A DNA stretch of 64,000 nt, taken from assembly GCA_026545765.1 (NCBI GenBank), contig CM048841.1:70616217-70680216 (forward strand), written 5' to 3'. The notes under the pieces are model-generated. The model did no database searches. It had not been told where the DNA came from and worked only from the letters and a program-made list of their open reading frames with translations. This DNA is from Plantago major (taxonomy: Eukaryota > Streptophyta > Magnoliopsida > Lamiales > Plantaginaceae). Position 1 is the first letter of the stretch; every line of letters begins with the position of its first letter. The position numbers and the translations under genes are program-made. Shown piece after piece: positions 57,702 through 64,000 of the stretch.

Positions 57702-60182
57702 TTAGGTTCTCATATCTTTGATGGAACCGTCAGAATTAAAAGTTCTTCCAGTAGGAATCCATTTTTGTATGAATTTCTTTGAAATATGCTTTTGTCTGAC
57801 AGGAACGTAAGGAGGAATTCTATTTGAATGAATGTTATCATTAGTAAGAATTATTTTCTTCCTTGGTGTGTTCCTAGGTGCTCCATATGATGCTTTCAGA
57901 TACTGTCAGTTTACGAGTTTGCTTTTCAAAACTTAGCCTTTCTTGCGATTTCTTCTAGCCCGGCATTGATTTTCGATGGCTTGATTTAACTTCCACTTCG
58001 ATAATTGCTTTGAGCAATTCTAGCTTTCGACCATCGTTCTTGCTCTGCTTGTACTCATGAGCAAGTTGTTTTCGATGCCTTTGTAGCCATACCGTTTGAG
58101 CACTTGAAGCTATCTCGAGATCTTTTCTCGTGACTTTGCTAGTCTCTGGTTGGTCAATTTCTTTCCGGAAAAAGTGACATGGGAGAATTTGCGACTCGCA
58201 ATTCTACCTTTTGAGAGACATAGCTTGTGGGTGTTTACACTTTTCGGTGTTGTGTTTCTTTTCGAGACGTGCCAGCTTTTGTTTTTGACTTGTTTTTCCC
58301 ACAAAGGTTTAGTCGCAACTGCCTTTCCTTTGTAAACAATCTTTGTCTTCTCACCGATGTTATAGATTGCATGGGAACCGTCTTGATGAGTACTTACAAA
58401 TGTTCTTCTCTCCTTACTCTTATTCAGAGTGATAGAACAATTTGCCTGTGTATTCAGCCCAAGTCCTTTATTTTCTGAAGGATCTCTTAAGTAAGATTGT
58501 ACTTCAGTAAGAGTGTCACTAGCTTTAGCATAAGATTGAAAAGATAATTCTTTCTTCTTGAGTTCCTTGTTCTCAGAAAGAAGATCTTCATATTTCTTTT
58601 GTAATTCAGCCATTGCTTCTTTATGTGACTTTTCAGTCTCAGATATCTGAGCTTTGAGAAATGCATTTTCAGCATCCTTTCTCTCAGATACTTTAACTAA
58701 TTGAGAATTTTCCTTTGCAAGAGAATTCTTTTCTTCTTCAAGGTTTTCGACTCTAGCACGGATCATTAGAAATTCTCTTTCATAGATATCAAGTTCTTTC
58801 CTGAGATTTTCTAGATTTTTTATTTCCTCTTCATCACTTTCATAAGTATAAGAAGTATGTGTTACCTCATCAGCAATAAGACAGTTTTCTATATTGGAGA
58901 TGTCTGGACCGTCAATTTCAGCAACTCCACACATTTCATTCTTCTTGAGGCCGAAGTCGATTATATCATGAGTAACTCCACATAATTCTGGTGATGGTAA
59001 GGTTGAGTCATCTGAATTGTCATCTTCAGAATCTGTCTCAACGTCTAGAGCATCCAGTTGAGTTTGGATTTTCTTTCTTTCTTCAGTTAACAAAGCTTTC
59101 TGGCTTCTTCTGAAGATTCTCCTCTCTTTCTTGTCACCTGTCCTTAGTTTGTTGAGGGCAGGACAATCCTTCTTGAAGTGGCCAGGTTTCTGACAATAGA
59201 AAGCAGTATCGCTTTCCAATTCGCTCTTCCTCAAGACATGATGCTTTCTGAGCTGGCTTGTTCAGCGAGCTTTGCATATTTTTGTACTGGTGATAGTTTG
59301 AGCCTAGATGCTTTTTCAGCTTCTCTTTGGCTTTTCTTCTTTCAATTTCTCGACTGATATATTTGCTCATTTGCTTTGCCGCAAGAGCATCCTCAGTTTC
59401 TTCCTTTCTTTTCTTCTTTTCAGAAGTTCCTTGAGTGATTAGAGCAACGTTTTGCAACTTTTGAGTTGTTTGTTCTCTTTGAGTTGTCTCATAATCAACA
59501 GTAGCAAGATGAGAGAAAAGTTCCACTAGAGTGATATTTGGCATTCCTTGGTTAAAATAAAAGAATTTGGTATGCTCCCAGTTGTGGTTAAGAATTCTGA
59601 CAATGGTCTTAATCTTTTCTGACTGGGAGTATCTGTTGCTTTCCCCAAGAGCTGCCATGTCGCTCATGAGAGTGGTAAATCTGAAATCAAGTTCTTCCAG
59701 AGTTTCAGTGGGTCCTTGTTTGAAATTTTGAAATTTCAACTTGAGAACTTCGAACTTGTTTTCTTTGGTTTTCTCAGTTTCGGCACAGATTTCTTCAATC
59801 ACACAGTAACTTTCGCCGTTTAGCACCCAGATTTAACTGTATGTGCTGCAGTGTCGATCGATGATGATGTTACGAGCTTGACCATCGATCGATTCCTCTT
59901 GGCATCTTCCGATGTCCAGAGTTCTCTGGGCTTTGGTTCGTAAATAACTTGACCAGTAGATCTTCCACTAGTTGACGCATCTGTTTGTGAAGATCCTTCG
60001 CTTTGATCTCTGTCTCTTCCACTCGAAACCTCCATGACTTGCTTAAGTTGTTGAATGACTATTGGGCCATTCTTTATTACTTCGATCATCTCATCACTTA
60101 TGGCTTCAATGTGGAGCATCATGTTATTTTTCCATTTCTCGTAGTTCTCTGGTTTGAGAACGGGTGCATCACTTAGAGACAT
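57702..60182 (-). pseudogene. Copia C gag
   Basis: Start MSLSDAPVLKPENYEKW at 60182. UBN2-type domain, then a knuckle whose first Cys reads Ala (AFYCQKPGHFKKDC near 59160-59205), an acidic region, a coiled coil (58790-58550) and a basic tail. Frame breaks lie near 59830, 59220 and 58200-57900, most of them inside the patches described under findings. It ends at the TAA at 57702-57704, shared with A and B. Confidence 0.9.
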
Positions 60183-60280
60183 ACCTGCACACTTAACACA
60201 CAAATTAAATAGTCCTCAAAAGTGGACAAAGTTCCTTCACCTATCTGGGATCTAGGTTCGGAAAGGTTTGGTGAACCTCT

Positions 60281-60292
60281 GCTCTGATACCA
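60281..60292 (-). other. Primer binding site, element C
   Basis: TGGTATCAGAGC on the minus strand, two bases from the 5' LTR; initiator tRNA-Met type. Confidence 0.92.
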
Positions 60293-60294
60293 CT

Positions 60295-61981
60295 TGTTGG
60301 TCAGGATAATGGCAAAGTAAAAGACTAGAGGGGGGTGAATAGTCTTTTAAAAACTTTGTCGATAAAACTATTTCTCGATATCTCGAATAGATATCGATAC
60401 TTAGAATCGAGCGGAAGACTTAATAAAGATAAGTGCGTAAAGCTTAATATTGTGTGTGTGTGTCTTTGAAATGTAAATACGTAAAGGTAACACAACAAGT
60501 ATAGTGGTATCCGGAGGTGGCGTAATCCTCCAACTAATCCACTTTGGTCTATCGAGACCTAGAATCCACTAGAATGATAATTGAGTTCACCTTACAATAA
60601 ACCTATTCTAAGATTCTTAACAATTGGTTCAACCAAATGTTCCCCGAGTTGTTCCCCAACTTTCACGACCAAGTACTTCCTATACTCGAAACCTTTGAGT
60701 TATTCCTAGCTTCCTGCTAAGTACTTCCTATACTCAATAACCTTGAGTTATTCCTTAGTTTCCCAAATCAAGTACTTCCTATACTCAGAACCTTGGAGTT
60801 ATTCACGATTTTTCAAACTAAGTACTTCACATCACGCATGATTATGGTGTTGGTTTTGGTTTGAGTTGTCGATGAGCTTCTTTAATAACTTATTCAGTTA
60901 TTCGATAGCTACGTGAATCAAGGTACTTAATACACTTTACGTATGGTATCTTGTTCGATTTCTTGACTAAGTCTTATGATATCTGTTCAAGAGAATGAAT
61001 CTCAGATAGTTGATCTTTTGATTCAACTCCTTCACAGATAGCTTTGCTTGTTTAGGATCAGGACACTTAGAACTTCAGTGTTACTTAAGATCAAATGCTT
61101 TAGTCGCAACAGAAAGCTTTGTGAGTAACTAAGTTGTTGCTTTGAGAGAGTAAGATATTCAGCGTTTTTATGCAGTTCAAGGTGTGTCTAAGGTATCTTC
61201 TCAAGCAGTCTAAGTGTTGATATTTATAAATGAATTTGAGTGCCGTTTGAATAGTATCCGTTAGGCTCAAATTCAAACTATTGATATCTGTGTATAATCT
61301 TGAAAGGCTTTGTCTTCTTCTTGAGCTGCCGTTGCTTTTATTCGACATCTCTCCGTGCATTAAATGCATCAGACTATACTTTTTGTCTCAGTGTCAGCGG
61401 AACTATGCTTTATCGAGACTAGTGTTATCTGATTCTTTGCACGTCCTTATCTTCAATCTTCAGATACCACTTATTTATTGAAACAACTTTGTTTGCAATA
61501 TATATTTCTTTTTCAGAAATGTGGTTAATTGTCAAGGTATCTGAGAATAGATATCTGTGGACACTTTCCTTGTTTTCAGATATGTCTCTTATTTCTCAGA
61601 TATCTCTTGTGACACAGTTTGTTTGAAACTATTCGTGTCTTCAAGATATCTGGCTAAGGTATCTGAACAACAGTTTCAGTAATCTTGCGTAGTTTCTTCA
61701 AGTCTTCAATGTCGTTGAGCTTGTTCTGCTTGGATGTCTTCTTCTTGGTCTTCTCTTCATAAAATAAAAATTACATTTTGAGACCTAACATCCTATACAA
61801 GATTAGCTAGACTATCATACTTAGTGAGTTTCCTCTTTTACAATGTTCAAGTGAACCAAGAGTACTAATCACCTTTCTGAGACTAAGATAAGTCATCATG
61901 TTGCTGATCAAAACTAAACAGATATTCTTAACAAAATATCTTACAAAATTCTTAACAAATTTTTCAAGAAATTTCCCAACA
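60295..61981 (-). repeat. 5' LTR of Copia C
   Basis: 1687 bp. It matches the 3' LTR closely from about 61440 to 61981 and at 61000-61300. It differs heavily at 60340-61000 and 61300-61430, where CAG/CTG-containing strings are replaced or shortened. Confidence 0.93.
61219..61229 (-). promoter_or_regulatory. LTR TATA box, element C
   Basis: TTATAAATATC on the minus strand in the 5' LTR, one base different from the motif in the other LTRs. Confidence 0.65.
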
Positions 61982-61986
61982 TACTT
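61982..61986. repeat. Copia C target site duplication, right
   Basis: TACTT, matching 45789-45793. Confidence 0.93.
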
Positions 61987-62981
61987 CAATATTATTAGCA
62001 ATCCTCTCGGTGTTTAGCAACCATGTGGAAGGTAGTTTATACGAAAACATTAATAAACCATTGTATATTTGATTTCTCACTGTAAAATCCCGGAATTTAT
62101 TATTGGACCATCCATTTGAATTTAATTTGGAGACGATAAATTAGTTGGACTTGAGTTGATATACTAGATTTTATAAGTCATTATGTTATGGATCGGTGAA
62201 TCAAGACGGCTACGGTGATAATTTGAGATGGACTTTGTTTGAAGTGAATCGGATTCGTAAAACCCAATTACTGAAAATCCCAAGTTCAATAGGTGTAAAA
62301 AAGCGAATTAGGTTTTCCCTTTTTCTTGGTTATTGCCCTTTTCTTCTTTCTTCCTCCTCTTCTCTACGTTTCTTTTTGCAGCCTCCAACCCGCCACCTAG
62401 CTGCGCCCCTTTACTCCTCTCACCACCTCCCACCGTCCTCAGCTCACCCATCTCGACCATGCCACCATCCGTCTACCCACCTTGATCCCATCGACCTCCC
62501 TCACATCCACTGTACTCAGCCGCGCATCACATCTTCATGTTCGCCTCCTTCGACCTAGACCTTGCCCAGCACCGTGTCACTACAAACCGTACCAGAGTTT
62601 AGCACTGAAATCGATTGGATTGGGGGTTTTAAATGGCGGATGAAAAGGGGAGCTGATGGACGGGAAATGCGAATGAAAAGGGGTTTGAGAATTGGCGAAT
62701 TTTCATGGACAATCGGGACTGTTATTGATCGTTTTTGTTGGAGAGATGGACGGGGATTCGATTGGTGTCACGTTGGTATTGAGTTGGAATTGATTGAATC
62801 GAATTGGTGAAGTTTTGTAGGTTGCAGGGACTGATTTGAGGTTTTTCGAAAGTATAAACCCTTGCTTCTGAGAATTAGATGGTACCAAGGACCTCCTGTG
62901 CAATTTAACCAACTTCCAGATATTTCAGTTCTGCCCCAGACCTTGATTTTACGTTTTTGCCCTTGGGATTTCTGAAAATCA
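61987..62981. other. About 1 kb without a supported gene
   Basis: It continues the DNA left of element C. A TGTAAAATCCCGGAATTT string near 62089 looks like an LTR start of a Ty3/Gypsy chromovirus type, and a CT-rich leader-like stretch follows (62330-62420), but no matching end or PBS was found. Open frames here (for example plus 62196-62558) resemble no family I recognise and are Pro/Ser-rich by composition. Confidence 0.4.
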
Positions 62982-62989
62982 TCCAACAT
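62982..62989. repeat. hAT-like target site duplication, left
   Basis: TCCAACAT; the right copy TCCTACAT differs at one base. Confidence 0.75.
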
Positions 62990-63090
62990 CTATGTTTTAA
63001 AAGCCGGAACCGGAGGTTAAGCCGGCCACTCTCAAAAAAAGGTTCAACCGGGTCGGACCGGTTCACCCGGATAGAGCCGGTATGACGTCA

Positions 63091-63161
<71 letters not shown>

Positions 63162-63893
63162 AAATTATTGATATTAAATTAAAGGTTTCAAACATAGATA
63201 GATCATAAACATAAACATAAACATAAAAAGTCACAACTTCAAATCATCATAAAACGACATCGCCCATCGTAGTCATACACATTACAATCATAAAAGTCTA
63301 CAATCAATTAATGAGATAATAGAGTTCCAAAGATCAAACTCAACAATAATACGAGAGTTCAACATCATCGTTCTCATTTGTTGTAACATTTTCCGCATTT
63401 CCTAAATACCAAACATATAGATTATATAATGACCAACAAAATGAATAACTAATAAATAGAACAAACATGAATTTTATGTTTGATTTGCATTATAAAGTAT
63501 AAACCTAATAGAAAACTCAAAATATACATAACAATTAACAATAAACTCAACAATAAAATATATTTAATTTATATAGTTCAAGAATAAAAATACTGACAAA
63601 AAAAAAGGACATCTTTTTTTTATTCTAATCGAGTCGTGAGTGCAGGGCTTTTATTTTTTTAAAATTAAAATTGCTTTGCAAAAAACCTTTTTCCTAAGTT
63701 CAGACTGACGGGGTTAGTTGAATAAAAAAAAAAAAATAAAAAGCCTAATGGCCCAACCGGTTCGGGTCACCGGTCCAACCGGTTTTGGGCGAGTTGTTTT
63801 TTAGGCGGCTCAATACCGGTTTTTTAGCCCTATTTGGGCCGGCCAAGACCGGTTTAGCGGTCCGACCGGTCGGACCCGAATTTTAAAACATAG
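62990..63893. mobile_element. Non-autonomous hAT-like DNA transposon
   Basis: 904 bp with terminal inverted repeats CTATGTTTTAAAA / TTTTAAAACATAG and an 8-bp target duplication with one mismatch. Subterminal regions at both ends are packed with ACCGG/CCGGT and GGCCGG strings (63001-63085 and 63750-63880), like the subterminal repeats of hAT elements. The interior is AT-rich with an (AT)n tract and no transposase. Confidence 0.8.
63096..63159. repeat. (TA)n microsatellite
   Basis: About 64 bp of uninterrupted TA repeats inside the hAT-like element. Confidence 0.95.
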
Positions 63894-63901
63894 TCCTACA
63901 T
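63894..63901. repeat. hAT-like target site duplication, right
   Basis: TCCTACAT, matching 62982-62989 at seven of eight bases. Nothing recognisable lies in the last 100 bp. Confidence 0.75.
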
Positions 63902-64000
63902 TGCCACAACTCGATGAAAATCGTTCCCTTGAATTTAAGTGACAGGCAGTTGTCTAGCTCAGTTGGATTTAGGTGTTAATTGATTTGCTTTAGGTTGAGA

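Larger units (their letters stand above)
45794..61981 (-). mobile_element. Copia LTR retrotransposon C, complete 16.2 kb with accessory gene
   Basis: A complete minus-strand element with TSD TACTT. From the right: 5' LTR 60295-61981, PBS, gag, pol to 54346, spacer with TATA box, accessory gene 53521-47883, PPT and 3' LTR 45794-47523. It has the same layout as element B but diverged sequence throughout, so it is a related subfamily and not a local copy. The pol and 5' LTR contain patches of an unusual CG-for-CAG/CTG pattern, described under findings. Confidence 0.95.

Noticed and set aside
62196-62558. Plus-strand frame of 120 codons, Pro/Ser/His-rich
   Set aside because: No recognisable domain. 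Composition follows a CT-rich leader-like tract and the start is arbitrary.

Overview
This window is a stretch of nuclear plant DNA made almost entirely of nested transposable elements. I found no intact host gene, no tRNA or rRNA gene and no CRISPR array. Two traits point to a flowering plant, probably a eudicot: Copia elements primed by initiator methionine tRNA with a long coiled-coil Gag, and an L1-type LINE with an RNase H domain. The other traits agree: Helitron helicase remnants, Stowaway MITEs, a FAR1/MULE fragment and an isopentenyltransferase pseudogene. I cannot name the species. The accessory protein domain described below faintly recalls retroelement-derived proteins I associate with Lamiales, but that is memory and not evidence.

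Layout. Positions 1-14150 hold the 5' part of Copia element A (minus strand), which carries a 7.5-kb LINE (87-7568, minus) bounded by a 19-bp target duplication. A itself sits inside a decayed Helitron (14151-18501, plus) with recognisable helicase pieces, a G-rich tandem array, a Stowaway MITE and a plausible Helitron 3' end. Positions 18656-19747 hold an isopentenyltransferase (IPT) pseudogene disrupted by an inverted copy of its own P-loop region. MITEs, duplications and hairpins follow, then a second Helitron remnant (22136-24120) that shares about 1.4 kb with the first. Positions 24121-27663 are a truncated Ty3/Gypsy element (minus) with gag and protease only, next to the 3' tail and LTR of another LTR element.

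Two nearly complete, unusually large Copia elements dominate the right half, both on the minus strand: B (28324-44227, TSD GTCAC) and C (45794-61981, TSD TACTT). Each has LTR, PBS, gag, an in-frame stop, pol, then a further 5.5-kb gene between RNase H and the 3' LTR. That accessory gene has its own TATA box about 185 bp before its ATG and five short GT-AG introns (about 78-86 bp) separating phase-0 exons. It encodes a very large acidic, coiled-coil protein. It is the most interesting item in the window: an intron-bearing gene carried by a retrotransposon in the same sense as the element and kept in two diverged copies. Both copies are now broken by frameshifts and stops.

Positions 44735-45793 hold a FAR1/MULE transposase fragment with repeat-rich upstream DNA. 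Positions 61987-62989 show no gene, and 62990-63893 is a non-autonomous hAT-like element with an (AT)n tract. Several patches of element C (about 53160-61430) show CAG/CTG-type sites replaced by CG-containing strings relative to its own other LTR and to element B. I read this as a base-calling artefact at CHG-methylated cytosines rather than biology.
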